From: Stieleria neptunia
Lineage (GTDB): Bacteria > Planctomycetota > Planctomycetia > Pirellulales > Pirellulaceae
Direction: 5' to 3'
NCBI RefSeq assembly: GCF_007754155.1
Contig: NZ_CP037423.1
Location: forward strand, 10,288,938-10,352,937
Length of the DNA stretch: 64,000 nucleotides
Shown piece after piece: positions 35,037 to 43,258 of the stretch. The stretch's first letter is position 1. Each line of letters starts with the position of its first letter. The notes beneath the pieces were generated by a model, which was not told where the DNA came from, made no database searches, and was given only the letters and a program-made list of their open reading frames with translations. A program made the position numbers and the translations under genes.

Positions 35037-36398
35037 CTATTGGAATAGCTGCAGTTGCCGCGTGCCAGCTCTGGCGTTTGATTCGGGTGCGGTTTCTGGG
35101 GCCGTCTGCTCCCTTGCACTTTCAATGCCACTTTTCAGATACCACGCGTACCATTGCGAAAAGCCCTCACCCATGGCCCCGTCCCAAAAGCGAATGTCGT
35201 CTTTTTCTTGACTCTCGCGGTACCAACGTGGGCTATCTTTCGAGTCCCGCCGGAAGATCTCGCTCCACGGTCGCTTCTCATACTCGTGCGTTAGACGAAG
35301 CGATTCGCTGCCACAGTGCTCACAGCACAACTTCGATTCGGGCTCGGCCTCGACCGAGTCGACTTCATCAGAGAGCAAGTCGAGAGTCCCCGCCTGCGAT
35401 CGGTCGGCATCGGTGAGTGACGCTCGGCACTTCGCGAGATATTCTTCAGCTTTTGTATTCGACCAGCCTCCAAACTGACGTGTTTTGGTCAACTCTTTTG
35501 GCAGAATGTGCAGGCACCAGCGACGGATGAACTCCGATGTCGAGAGAGTGAACGGAACTTGAAGCGATTCACCACCGGTGGTGCGGCCTTCGCGGGCCCA
35601 AAATGTGACCTCGTGGTCGTCCGCGGCGATGATGCGGTAGTCACTGATCGGCCCACCGGTCAGATAACGCGTTAAGTAACGAACCACGTGCTCGCCGCGA
35701 CTGCTTTCGGTCGGAGGGGGTTCGATGTAGCTGACCCATTCCTTTGATTCGAGCTGATCGATCATCTCCTCCCAGGCTTCGTCACCTTGCAGATACGCCA
35801 GCGAGCCGTCGAGTTTCAATTTGTCGTTCTTACGAAGACGCTGTAGGTGAGCCACCGCGATCTTCCGAAACGATCTTCGAAGATTGATCGCATCGACGAG
35901 GTACTGGCGGTCATCTTCATAGCCGTCGACTTGCGGCGCCCTGGCTTTAATCCAACCTCCATCGCTTAAACTGGGCCCCGCCCCAGGAACCAATGCGTGA
36001 ACATGCCAATGAGCATCCAGCTTCTGGTTCCAGGTGTGAAGCACCATCAGCGCAGCGAGCTCATATTGCTGTTCTGTTTCAACCGTCTTTTTGAGAGACT
36101 TCCAAGCAGAGTGGAACAGCAACTCCGCGATCTCTTGACGATTCGCCAGTGGCATCGTCGAGACCACCTCCGGTAACGTGAAGACGACTTGGTAGTAGTC
36201 GACACCGTCGACGATCAGTTTCGAAGCTCTATCGGAGAAGTTCTGGCGTTTTCCGCCACTACATTGCGGACAGTGCCGATCGCCACAGGAGTTGTGTCGT
36301 TTCGTCAGGCGATCACAATCATCACACTGATACCAACGACCACCGAGTGCCGAAGTACGGCAGAGGCTGGTCTTGGCCAACACGCTTTGGACCGTCAT
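35037..36398 (-). CDS. IS91-family Y2 (HUH) transposase
   Basis: Rolling-circle transposase of 453 residues from ATG 36398. It has an N-terminal zinc-binding array (CDDCDRLTKRHNSCGDRHCP then QC), the HUH motif HWHVH, the twin tyrosines in VVRYLTRYLTGG, and a Cys-rich C-terminal part. The family's N-terminal segment (here HQLIRRGAERYVNEHR) is also present upstream of this ATG, in the same open frame, but has no ATG/GTG/TTG before it reaches the recombinase gene. The true start may therefore depend on coupling with, or a -1 frameshift from, the overlapping recombinase gene. It appears complete at the C-terminus (RQLQLFQ). Confidence 0.88.
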   Translation of the reverse strand: MTVQSVLAKTSLCRTSALGGRWYQCDDCDRLTKRHNSCGDRHCPQCSGGKRQNFSDRASKLIVDGVDYYQVVFTLPEVVSTMPLANRQEIAELLFHSAWKSLKKTVETEQQYELAALMVLHTWNQKLDAHWHVHALVPGAGPSLSDGGWIKARAPQVDGYEDDRQYLVDAINLRRSFRKIAVAHLQRLRKNDKLKLDGSLAYLQGDEAWEEMIDQLESKEWVSYIEPPPTESSRGEHVVRYLTRYLTGGPISDYRIIAADDHEVTFWAREGRTTGGESLQVPFTLSTSEFIRRWCLHILPKELTKTRQFGGWSNTKAEEYLAKCRASLTDADRSQAGTLDLLSDEVDSVEAEPESKLCCEHCGSESLRLTHEYEKRPWSEIFRRDSKDSPRWYRESQEKDDIRFWDGAMGEGFSQWYAWYLKSGIESAREQTAPETAPESNARAGTRQLQLFQ

Positions 36399-36466
36399 GC
36401 TGGCTCCCCCGTCGCGGTGCTCGTTGACGTAACGTTCAGCACCGCGACGAATGAGTTGATGGACGG

Positions 36467-37387
36467 TTAGCTTTTCTTGCCTGAATCGTCCTGTTCGCCG
36501 TTCTCCGTCGGCGGCGTGTAAGTCGGAAGTTGCTTGACCGGCAACCAGTCCAGTGGACTCGGGGCACTGTGCAGGTGCTCCCGGCGGCAATGCAGATAGA
36601 CCATCGTCGTGATGAAGCTCGCGTGACCAAGGAGCTTGCTGATCGTCAACAGGTCCACGCCAGCTTCCAGCAGTCCCGTCGCGTAGGAGTGTCTCAGGAC
36701 ATGAGGATAAATCCTGCGTTTGATCCCCGCCTTCTCCCCTGCATCCTTCATCGCTTTGCGAATCGTGGTGTCGGCGTAGGGTTTTCCCGGAATCTTTCCC
36801 GGGAACAACAAGTCGGTCGGCTTGTACTTGAGCCAGTAGATCCTGAGCTCTTTCAAGAGCCTCGGTGAGAGAGGGATCAAGCGTTCCTTTTTGCCCTTCC
36901 CATTGGCGACTCGAATCATCATCCGTTTGGAGTCGATGTCGTGGATCCTCAAGTTGGCCGCTTCGGCGAACCGCAGCCCTCCGGAGTAGAGCGTCATCAG
37001 AAAAGTTCGGTGTTTCAGATTGGCCGTGCATTGAATCAGCTGGTCGACTTCTTGTCGGCCGAGCACGGTAGGCAGCTTCTTGGGCCGTTTGCCGAAGGGA
37101 ACCATCGTGACCGGCCAGGGCATGGGCTGGGTGTAGCGATAGTAAAACCGTAAAGCACAAACGGCCTGGTTGAACGATCCGTAGGCAAGCTTTCGTTCTC
37201 GGATCAGATGGAGCTGGAAGGTTCTAACGTCTTCGACGGTTGCCTGGTCGAGCGGTTTTTGGATAAAGTCGGCAAACTTTCGCACGTGATAGGTGTAGGC
37301 GTCGATGGTGGCTTCGGCCATGTTGCGGATCATCATGTCTTCGGCGAGCCGCTTGGTGAGTTTGCAGGTTCGTTTTTTGTGTGACAT
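36467..37387 (-). CDS. Tyrosine recombinase/integrase of the IS91-like element
   Basis: XerC/D-like recombinase of 306 residues (MSHKKRTCKLTKRLAEDMMI). The SAM-like N-terminal core-binding domain covers about 12-95. The catalytic domain has Arg in YSGGLRFAEAANL, the HxxR box HVLRHSYATGLLEAG, the later His in LLGHASF, and the nucleophile Tyr in TTMVYLHC. All key residues are present, so it is likely active. The stop codon overlaps the open frame of the Y2 transposase downstream. Start ATG 37387 has AAGGA upstream; a longer in-frame extension to 37504 is Cys-rich and improbable. Confidence 0.9.
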   Translation of the reverse strand: MSHKKRTCKLTKRLAEDMMIRNMAEATIDAYTYHVRKFADFIQKPLDQATVEDVRTFQLHLIRERKLAYGSFNQAVCALRFYYRYTQPMPWPVTMVPFGKRPKKLPTVLGRQEVDQLIQCTANLKHRTFLMTLYSGGLRFAEAANLRIHDIDSKRMMIRVANGKGKKERLIPLSPRLLKELRIYWLKYKPTDLLFPGKIPGKPYADTTIRKAMKDAGEKAGIKRRIYPHVLRHSYATGLLEAGVDLLTISKLLGHASFITTMVYLHCRREHLHSAPSPLDWLPVKQLPTYTPPTENGEQDDSGKKS

Positions 37388-37642
37388 CACGGTTGCTTGT
37401 CCTTGTTGTGAAACAGAGTTCAAAAGAAGTTCGCGCCGCAGCGTGCAGGGAACACAACAAGGGTGCGTCAACGAGCAAAAAGCGCAAGTTAAAACGCCAG
37501 GCAAGGCTTAAAGAAAGAGACAGAAAGAACGCCTAGCGCGCACAACTGGCTAACCGCAAAAGCGCCTACAGGCGCGCCGAAAGACAGACACGTTGTGACC
37601 CTCACACACTCACCGCACTGACAAGAGAAAACGGTCACGCCA

Positions 37643-38203
37643 ATGAAGTCGCTGCCGATTAAGTTCAACGACCTAGATATCAGCCAGGAAGACAAGCAGC
37701 ACGCCGACAAATGCAAGCCAACTCGCGCCAGGTACTTCCGCATGTTAATGAGCCACATCGGGATTCCTCACGATGGTGTATTCGTCGATGTCGGATGCGG
37801 CAAAGGTAGGATTCTCATACTGGCCGCTGAATATGGATTTGAACGAATCGTCGGCCTAGAGATATCGCCGCAGCTGTGTCAGATCGCTGAGCGCAACGTC
37901 AACGCTTTTCATCAGCGGACGAGCAATTCGTGCTCGGTGAACGTCGTTTGCACGAACATCCTTCATTACCAGCTCAAAGGTGATGAATCGGTCTTCTTCT
38001 TGTATTCGCCATTCGACCATCCCGTAACAAAAGGCTTCCTCGACTTGCTGCGCAAATCAATCGACGACCATCCGCGAACGCTGCACTTGATCATCGACGA
38101 GTTTCGGTTTCCGGAATTGCTGGAAAACGACGATTACTTTTCGCATACGGGAACCTACACATACGGCGCTGCCGAATTTCAAATTTATCTACACGAAGCG
38201 TGA
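37643..38203 (+). CDS. Class I SAM-dependent methyltransferase
   Basis: A 186-residue protein with a Rossmann-fold methyltransferase core. Motif I is VFVDVGCGKGRILILAAEYG (residues about 47-66), followed by the acidic end of beta 2 (VGLEISPQL). Substrate is unknown. Related proteins usually have about 50 more N-terminal residues; here the start lies directly at the border of the IS91-like element, so the gene may have been shortened. A start at ATG 37643 is only weakly supported by a ribosome site. The stop is 3 bp before unrelated sequence. Confidence 0.7.
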   Translation: MKSLPIKFNDLDISQEDKQHADKCKPTRARYFRMLMSHIGIPHDGVFVDVGCGKGRILILAAEYGFERIVGLEISPQLCQIAERNVNAFHQRTSNSCSVNVVCTNILHYQLKGDESVFFLYSPFDHPVTKGFLDLLRKSIDDHPRTLHLIIDEFRFPELLENDDYFSHTGTYTYGAAEFQIYLHEA

Positions 38204-38248
38204 TATGGACGTGCCCCAACCGCTACCGAAATCATCAGCCGATCTATA

Positions 38249-38576
38249 ATGCCCCAGTTTTGACGCGTCGTACGACCATATCGGCGTGCCGTCGACTGAG
38301 GTTTCCAAAGGGGAAATCTACCTTCCGGAATTCCATGCCCATGTCTACCGAGTCGGAACGGATGGGTTGCGGATCGAAAAGATTCGATTCGATCACGACG
38401 CGCCGTTTCCCGAAGACGTCAAGACACGCCCCCACGTTGCTTTCAAGGTAGACGATTTAGGTGAAGCAATTTTCGGAAAGCAAATCGTAGTGACGCCAAC
38501 GGAGTTCAAGCCTGGGATCCGATTTGCTTTCGTCGATATTGAGGGAGCACTGATCGAGTTTTTCCAGATTGGTTAG
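38249..38576 (+). pseudogene. VOC/glyoxalase-like protein with an N-terminal frameshift
   Basis: The main frame encodes a small VOC-family fold (HIGVPSTEVSKGEIYLPEFH ... FVDIEGALIEFFQIG). The natural start, ATG 38249 (MPQF), is separated from this frame by one extra T in the TTTT run at 38258-38261; with three T it would read MPQFDASYDHIGVPSTE. The only start in the present frame is GTG 38286, which would drop the first metal-ligand His. Either a recent mutation or a sequencing error. Confidence 0.6.
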
Positions 38577-38747
38577 CAAACGCGGGCATGTCCTCGCACA
38601 TTGTTTCAAATCACTTCGTTCGTTTTCTGCAGACCAATTGGCACGCAGCCGTGAGCCCTCAAGGGCGGTGTGAGGCATCGGAAACGACTGAACTTCGCGG
38701 TCAATTCTAAGTTCCACATCGCCCTTGTCGCTTGCGAAGCCATTCTC

Positions 38748-38960
38748 ATGGAGCCATTCCCAATCTCAATCGAGAAACGCATAGCGCGAGGACTTGAGCG
38801 GTTGCAATGCAGAGAAATGCTCGTGACGCATCTCGGTGGCGGCAAGATCACGCTAGTTTGCACCAATAAGGATGCAAATGAACGTGCGCTAGCGATCGCA
38901 GCGACAAAGACAGTTCCAGGAGTCGCCGAAGTCAATATTCAGAACGGCAAGCCTTCCTAG
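38748..38960 (+). CDS. BON-like small protein
   Basis: A 70-residue product (MEPFPISIEKRIARGLERLQ...) whose pattern IEKRIARGLERL ... VTHLGGGKITLVCTNKDANERALAIAATKTVPGVAEV fits a single BON domain, which binds membranes or partners in stress proteins. No signal peptide is visible, and the ribosome site is weak. A longer frame from 38670 is possible. Moderate support. Confidence 0.45.
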   Translation: MEPFPISIEKRIARGLERLQCREMLVTHLGGGKITLVCTNKDANERALAIAATKTVPGVAEVNIQNGKPS

Positions 38961-39070
38961 CGAGATAGGAAATATGTCCGACTTCGACGCGGCAGAAATT
39001 TTGTTTAAATCCTTCTCGATGCCGATCAAGCAAATCAACCGCCATTTGTGCGTAGTTTCTCAGGAAGATT

Positions 39071-39108
39071 GAATTTGGGTTAGTCGAGGACACCACTAAC
39101 CTGAATTC
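39071..39108. repeat. Hairpin in the 38961-39354 gap
   Basis: Arms GAATTTGGGTTAGT and ACTAACCTGAATTC match at 12 of 14 positions around a 10-base loop. A second short inverted repeat (TTCAACTTTTAAAGTGAA) overlaps its right side. The gap has no gene; apart from this and the terminator at 39279-39314 I see nothing in it. Confidence 0.5.
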
Positions 39109-39278
39109 AACTTTTAAAGTGAATTCCCTAAAGTGCTGGGAACAAACGGGTTACGAGAGAGACTTCCGTTACACTTTCCGTGACCAAGCCCAGGATCTGC
39201 CGGATTCGATCTGTTTTTGGTCTCTTGGGGAGTCACAAGCGAAAAACTCGAACTCGCTCCTTCCTGCGTTCTTGGCCA

Positions 39279-39314
39279 AAAAAATGCCCGGCTCAATCAG
39301 TTGATGAGCCGGGC
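39279..39314 (-). terminator. Intrinsic terminator for the serine recombinase
   Basis: On the minus strand a perfect 10-bp stem (TGAGCCGGGC / GCCCGGCTCA, 9-base loop) is followed by a run of seven T. It sits 40 bp past the recombinase stop at 39355. A textbook Rho-independent terminator. Confidence 0.85.
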
Positions 39315-39354
39315 AGACGAGGATTGAGCAGATGATTCGTCCTTTGGTGGCAAT

Positions 39355-41151
39355 CTATGCCGCGCGAGTCTGCGTAGCCAGACTCACTCCGTTGGCGAGG
39401 TTGCCCGCGGTGGCGTTCCCGCGTCGAGTACGTCCGTCACCCATGACGCCGCCGGAATTCTCAGCATCCTTTTCCAGCGTCAGCGTCAACCCGCGTGGGC
39501 TGTACGCCAACGCTCCGGCGACATCTTTGATCAACATGCCCTCGTCGAGCATCCTCTTTGCTCGGTTGAGTTTTTTGCGCCGACGATCCGCCGCCGTGGG
39601 AACCGGCAAGCCGCGTGTTTCATGCCACCATTGGATGGCCTTGGCTACATTGCCGTCGTTAGTCCGAAGACGCCCAGCAATTTTAAGATTGGAGTGCCCC
39701 GCTTCCACCAACTCGATGACTTCGTTGGCAATGCGTTTGTGGAACGGCAGTTCGGACTGTTTATTTTCAAGTCGCTTGCGGCGGGTTTTGTTGTTTGGAC
39801 GCGGCAATCCGCGTTGGTCGTGCCAATACTGAAGAACCTTCGTGATGCGACTACGATGGAGCCCCATTTGTACTGCGATCTCTTTGCATAGCAAACCATC
39901 GTCCCAGAAACGCTTTGCGGTGTCAGCCTGCTCTGCAATGAGCTCCGACTTCCGGTAGTCGATGACGATTTCGGCCCGGTCTTCGTCACCGATGCCAATT
40001 TCAGCACCCGTTAAACGCTTGATGAGAAATGGCACGACAGCCACTTCGAAACGTCCTTGAAGCCAACCCTGACATTTCTTGCGTTCACCTTGTTGGTACA
40101 GCTGAATCCTTCCGGTGACCAGATCATCGATCAACCGTCGAACGAGCCTAATCTGGCGTTCATCGGTGAGTTTTGGTGCGTCATTCAGCGTTTGACGAAG
40201 TTGCCTGACCTCTGCGAGGATCTCATCTTCGGTAGGGATCACCATGCTCCGTCCGGTGGTCGCCTGATGAGCCGAAAGCGCCGATTCGGCCTCAGCGAGT
40301 TGGTGACGGAGGTCACGCAACAACTCGCGAGTCTGCTGCTGCTCCATCTCGCTTTCGCCAGGATCCTGCCGGTTGAATTTAATTGTCCGCCGGAGCTTGT
40401 CGATCTGACTTAGCAAAGTCTGCGCTGTGACGGGATCCGGGGCGCCGCAAGTGCTGGCCTGGGCACCACAAATCTCGATCACATTGGTGACAAGTGCCGT
40501 CTCGTCATCAAAAAGCGAAGCCAACTTCTCGCAAGTCAGGTCCGTTGCGAGTTTACGGTTGAGGTGAGTGAAAAGCGGGCGTTGCTCAACTTTGTAACCG
40601 CGGCAAACCGGACAAAGCATCACCTTTCCACCGTCGCCGGTTACGGCAAGACGTCGACCGTGTTCCGGACATTCGAACTTACCCTGGAGCAGTCGCGAAT
40701 GCTTCCGGCGTGCTCCGTTACGCGGCTTGCGACCAGAGCGTTTGGGGTCAGTGGACAAGCGTTTCTGAACTTCAAACCAAACCTCATCCGAAATGATCCG
40801 CAGTTCTTCGAATTGAGCGTCCTGCAGGGGGGCCTCCCGAGGAAATTTGCGAGAGTAGTCCTTGTCGCTCAACCAAACCGATTCCGTGTTGCCATACGAC
40901 CAATCACCTCGATACCTACGATTAGTCAGAGCAGCAATCACTGAGTCACGAGTCCAACGGTCAAGTACCGATTTGGCCGGCGCCGGAGCTTCGGGATCAG
41001 CGTTCAACTCCCGGACGATTTCTTCGATGTTGAGTCCATCGACGAGAAACCACCTATAAATGCGGACGATCCAAACAGCCGTCTCAAGATCGACAACAAT
41101 TTGACGGCGATGACGTTTCAAGCGAGTCAGTTCGCCTGTGTTCGGCGTCAA
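39355..41151 (-). CDS. Large serine recombinase lacking its catalytic domain, with repeated HTH tail
   Basis: The product (about 598 residues from TTG 41151) matches the DNA-binding parts of a large serine recombinase: the Recombinase domain (VWIVRIYRWFLVDGLNIEEI ... DSVIAALTNRRYRGDW), a zinc ribbon (FECPEHGRRLAV ... CPVC), and a coiled-coil region. The N-terminal resolvase domain with the catalytic Ser is absent: a TAA stands just before TTG 41151, and an insertion sequence begins at 41169. The C-terminal 200 residues hold three helix-turn-helix-like repeats (CKEIAVQMGLHRSRITKVLQ, NLKIAGRLRTNDGNVAKAIQ, IKDVAGALAYSPRGLTLTLE), unusual for this family. Probably a remnant; the long intact frame is noteworthy. 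Confidence 0.75.
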   Translation of the reverse strand: MTPNTGELTRLKRHRRQIVVDLETAVWIVRIYRWFLVDGLNIEEIVRELNADPEAPAPAKSVLDRWTRDSVIAALTNRRYRGDWSYGNTESVWLSDKDYSRKFPREAPLQDAQFEELRIISDEVWFEVQKRLSTDPKRSGRKPRNGARRKHSRLLQGKFECPEHGRRLAVTGDGGKVMLCPVCRGYKVEQRPLFTHLNRKLATDLTCEKLASLFDDETALVTNVIEICGAQASTCGAPDPVTAQTLLSQIDKLRRTIKFNRQDPGESEMEQQQTRELLRDLRHQLAEAESALSAHQATTGRSMVIPTEDEILAEVRQLRQTLNDAPKLTDERQIRLVRRLIDDLVTGRIQLYQQGERKKCQGWLQGRFEVAVVPFLIKRLTGAEIGIGDEDRAEIVIDYRKSELIAEQADTAKRFWDDGLLCKEIAVQMGLHRSRITKVLQYWHDQRGLPRPNNKTRRKRLENKQSELPFHKRIANEVIELVEAGHSNLKIAGRLRTNDGNVAKAIQWWHETRGLPVPTAADRRRKKLNRAKRMLDEGMLIKDVAGALAYSPRGLTLTLEKDAENSGGVMGDGRTRRGNATAGNLANGVSLATQTRAA

Positions 41152-41215
41152 TTAGAACTCCACTTCGTGTTGCCTCAGCCGAGAAGGATACCCAAATGGA
41201 AGGACTAGAAAGAAT

Positions 41216-41260
41216 GCTGGCATAGGGCTGCTGAGCGTAGCGAAGCCGCCCTATGCCAGC
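41216..41260. terminator. Hairpin downstream of the DDE transposase
   Basis: Perfect 13-bp arms GCTGGCATAGGGC and GCCCTATGCCAGC around a 19-base loop, 31 bp beyond the transposase stop and inside the IS. A modest T-rich stretch follows on the minus strand. Likely a transcription stop, or an inserted REP-like repeat. Confidence 0.5.
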
Positions 41261-41290
41261 GGTTACATTTTTCATAGGCGAGCAAGACAC

Positions 41291-42766
41291 TTAGGTCGCC
41301 GTGGTGCCCGTCACTAATTTCCTTGCCATGATATTCCGCCACTGACTCACGCGACGTTGAAGCGTTCGTAGTTGACCGCCGTTGTATTTGTCGGGCGATC
41401 GTTCGATGAGCCTTTCGAGTAACGACGACGCAGTTGCGTCTGGGGATTTTTCAAGCCATCCAAGAATCGTCGTCCAGTCTCCTTCAAAGGGGTCTGGACG
41501 CGTTCGATAATCTCGCGTTCGCATCGGCTTCGGCTGATGAGTTGGTCGGGCCTCGCCTTTCTTCCATAGCTCCGGTAACTGTGAAAGAAATTCTTCGAGA
41601 TCAATCTGCTGCTCCTGGGAGAGCGAATCCTCCGTCGACAGCGAATCCAGCGCAGCTTGCGATTGTCGGATTGCGTGTAGTAGTTCTAGCGGGTCCTGTT
41701 CAAGACGGTTGCGTCGCAAATACTCTTTCGATTCGGATGATACTCGCGAGTCACTAAGTAGCCGTTCACATGGCGTTTGAGGTGAGTGAAACTTCTTGCT
41801 TACCCTGGCGCCGTCACGAGTCTTGCTTAAGAGCTTGAAGGATGGCTGAAACATGTTCACGTACCAACGAACACTATCGAAAAGATGTGCGATGGTTTGG
41901 CATGCGATCGGTCCCGAGAATCGCTGATAGCCGAGGTGTTTGCGAACGATAGAACCGTTCTTCTGCTCGATCCATGCCTGATCGTTTTTTCGATAGGGCC
42001 GTGATCGAGTAAATGTGATACTTTGGGAATCGCAGAATTTGATGACTGATTCGTTGATGAACGAACTGTCATTGTCAGTGTTTATTCCCAGGACTGGAAA
42101 CGGAAATCTGTTCCGCAGCAATTCCAAAGATTCGACGACGAGAGACTGCTCGCGAATCAGAATCGGGATGCATTCCGTCCATCCAGACGCAACGTCTGTA
42201 GCAACCAAACTGTGTATGAATGGGCCGGATAGATTCCCTCCGCAGTGAGCAACAAAATCTACTTCGAGACTCCCAGGGGCGACATCATCCCATTCGGAAA
42301 AGGTCTTGACGGCAACTGCAGCGCGGACCTTTTTCTTTGGGCGAACGCGTTTCTTTCCAGTCGCTTCCTCACGTATAGGACGAAGCAGTCGGTCTATGGT
42401 TGAAGCACTTGCCGACAACACCCGCGTCTTGAGAGAATCATCAAGATTCATGTGACCGTGCGACTCCATCGACTTCAGCAACTCGGGAAGAATCGCTTTG
42501 AGGCGTTTGCCGCATAGGCGATCGGAAGATTCCCAGAGCGTTACAAGCACCTCCTTGACCGCGCAGTCGTATATTTTGCGGCCCACGACTTCACAACGCT
42601 CTGGGGTGGTGTTTTGGCGTTCAGCGAGAATTCGCAGCGCGTACTTACGTTGGTGTCCGGTAATCGCAACAAATTCATCGAGTATCCGCGACTTGTCTCG
42701 TTTCCGTGCGCCGTAGTATCGCGAACGAATCGAGTCAATCAGTGCAGCTTTTGCTTGCATTTCCAT
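41291..42766 (-). CDS. DDE integrase-core transposase
   Basis: A 491-residue transposase starting MEMQAKAALIDSIRSRYYGA. It has an N-terminal helix-turn-helix region (SRILDEFVAITGHQRKYALR), the rve catalytic core with Asp in SLEVDFVAHCGG, Asp in GINTDNDSSF and Glu in DQAWIEQKNGSIVRKH, and a C-terminal part ending LRTLQRRVSQWRNIMA. All three catalytic acids are present, so it may be active. The frame is also open upstream into the istB remnant (up to 43258), which would give a spurious 655-residue fusion; the ATG at 42766 inside the inverted repeats is the natural start. Confidence 0.85.
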   Translation of the reverse strand: MEMQAKAALIDSIRSRYYGARKRDKSRILDEFVAITGHQRKYALRILAERQNTTPERCEVVGRKIYDCAVKEVLVTLWESSDRLCGKRLKAILPELLKSMESHGHMNLDDSLKTRVLSASASTIDRLLRPIREEATGKKRVRPKKKVRAAVAVKTFSEWDDVAPGSLEVDFVAHCGGNLSGPFIHSLVATDVASGWTECIPILIREQSLVVESLELLRNRFPFPVLGINTDNDSSFINESVIKFCDSQSITFTRSRPYRKNDQAWIEQKNGSIVRKHLGYQRFSGPIACQTIAHLFDSVRWYVNMFQPSFKLLSKTRDGARVSKKFHSPQTPCERLLSDSRVSSESKEYLRRNRLEQDPLELLHAIRQSQAALDSLSTEDSLSQEQQIDLEEFLSQLPELWKKGEARPTHQPKPMRTRDYRTRPDPFEGDWTTILGWLEKSPDATASSLLERLIERSPDKYNGGQLRTLQRRVSQWRNIMARKLVTGTTAT

Positions 42767-42839
42767 GGCGCCACCTACGATTTGGGTATCTTTCTGTTGA
42801 GGCAACCACCATCGTTCGGTATCCGAATTGTTGAGGCAA

Positions 42840-43258
42840 TGCGTCGCATCTTTGAAGATCTGGTCCCACTTGCTGAACGCCAAGTTGCTCGTCAACAGAA
42901 CACTCCCTCTCTCGTAACGTTCCGCCAGCAGCGTGAACAGCACCTCCATCTCTTCTCGATTCTGCTGCACGTAACCCAGGTCGTCGATCATCAGGCCCTC
43001 GAAACGAGACAGTTGCTTGATGTACTTCTGCAGACGAAGATCCCGCTTTGCGATCAGCAACTGTTGCACCAGCAAGCTGCACGTTGTCAGAAGCATGCTC
43101 CGGCCTTGCTGGACGAGTTGATTCGCCAAGGCACAAAGCGCGTGACTCTTCCCCGCACCGGGCTGACCGAAAATCAGTACGTTCTCCCGACGATCCAAGA
43201 ACGATCCCTCCCGAAGACTCTCCAGTTGTCGTGTCACTGATGCGTCACATCGATCCAC
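42840..43258 (-). pseudogene. istB-like ATPase remnant, interrupted by IS
   Basis: About 140 codons of an IS21-family IstB helper ATPase: Walker A (LIFGQPGAGKSHALCALANQ), Walker B (FEGLMIDDLGYV), and SVLLTSNLAFSKWDQIFKDA. The C-terminus is cut by the DDE insertion sequence. The N-terminal helical domain found in full IstB proteins is missing, because the istA remnant joins directly to it at about 43234-43258 by an internal deletion of the IS21 element. A GTG at 43258 opens the frame. Confidence 0.8.

Larger units (their letters stand above)
34954..37642 (-). mobile_element. IS91-like rolling-circle element with tyrosine recombinase
   Basis: A tyrosine recombinase gene (36467-37387) followed by a Y2 (HUH) transposase gene (35037-36398) on the minus strand. 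This pairing occurs in IS91-family relatives. Elements of this family have no terminal inverted repeats, so the limits given are approximate: the hairpin at 34954-34990 on one side and the start of the methyltransferase gene on the other. The 255 bp upstream of the recombinase (37388-37642) hold no gene, only short inverted motifs (for example GCGCCTACAGGCGC). Confidence 0.6.
41169..42839 (-). mobile_element. Insertion sequence with DDE (rve) transposase
   Basis: Terminal inverted repeats: left arm at 41169-41199 starts GTTGCCTCAGCCGAGAAGGA, and the right arm (complement of 42778-42806) starts GTTGCCTCAACAGAAAGATA; both continue TACCCAAAT. A second, more diverged copy of the right arm ends at 42839, giving a repeated right end. 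No clear target-site duplication is seen. The element split an istB gene on the right, while the left flank is the serine recombinase remnant, so DNA next to the left end was lost or rearranged. Confidence 0.7.

Noticed and set aside
35037..37160. 707-codon frame for the Y2 transposase
   Set aside because: The first 230 or so codons are the shadow of the integrase gene in another frame; transposase homology begins only near 36466.
41291..43258. Single 655-residue IstB-transposase fusion protein
   Set aside because: The inverted repeats of an insertion sequence lie between the two parts and the transposase has its own ATG at 42766, so the fusion frame is accidental.
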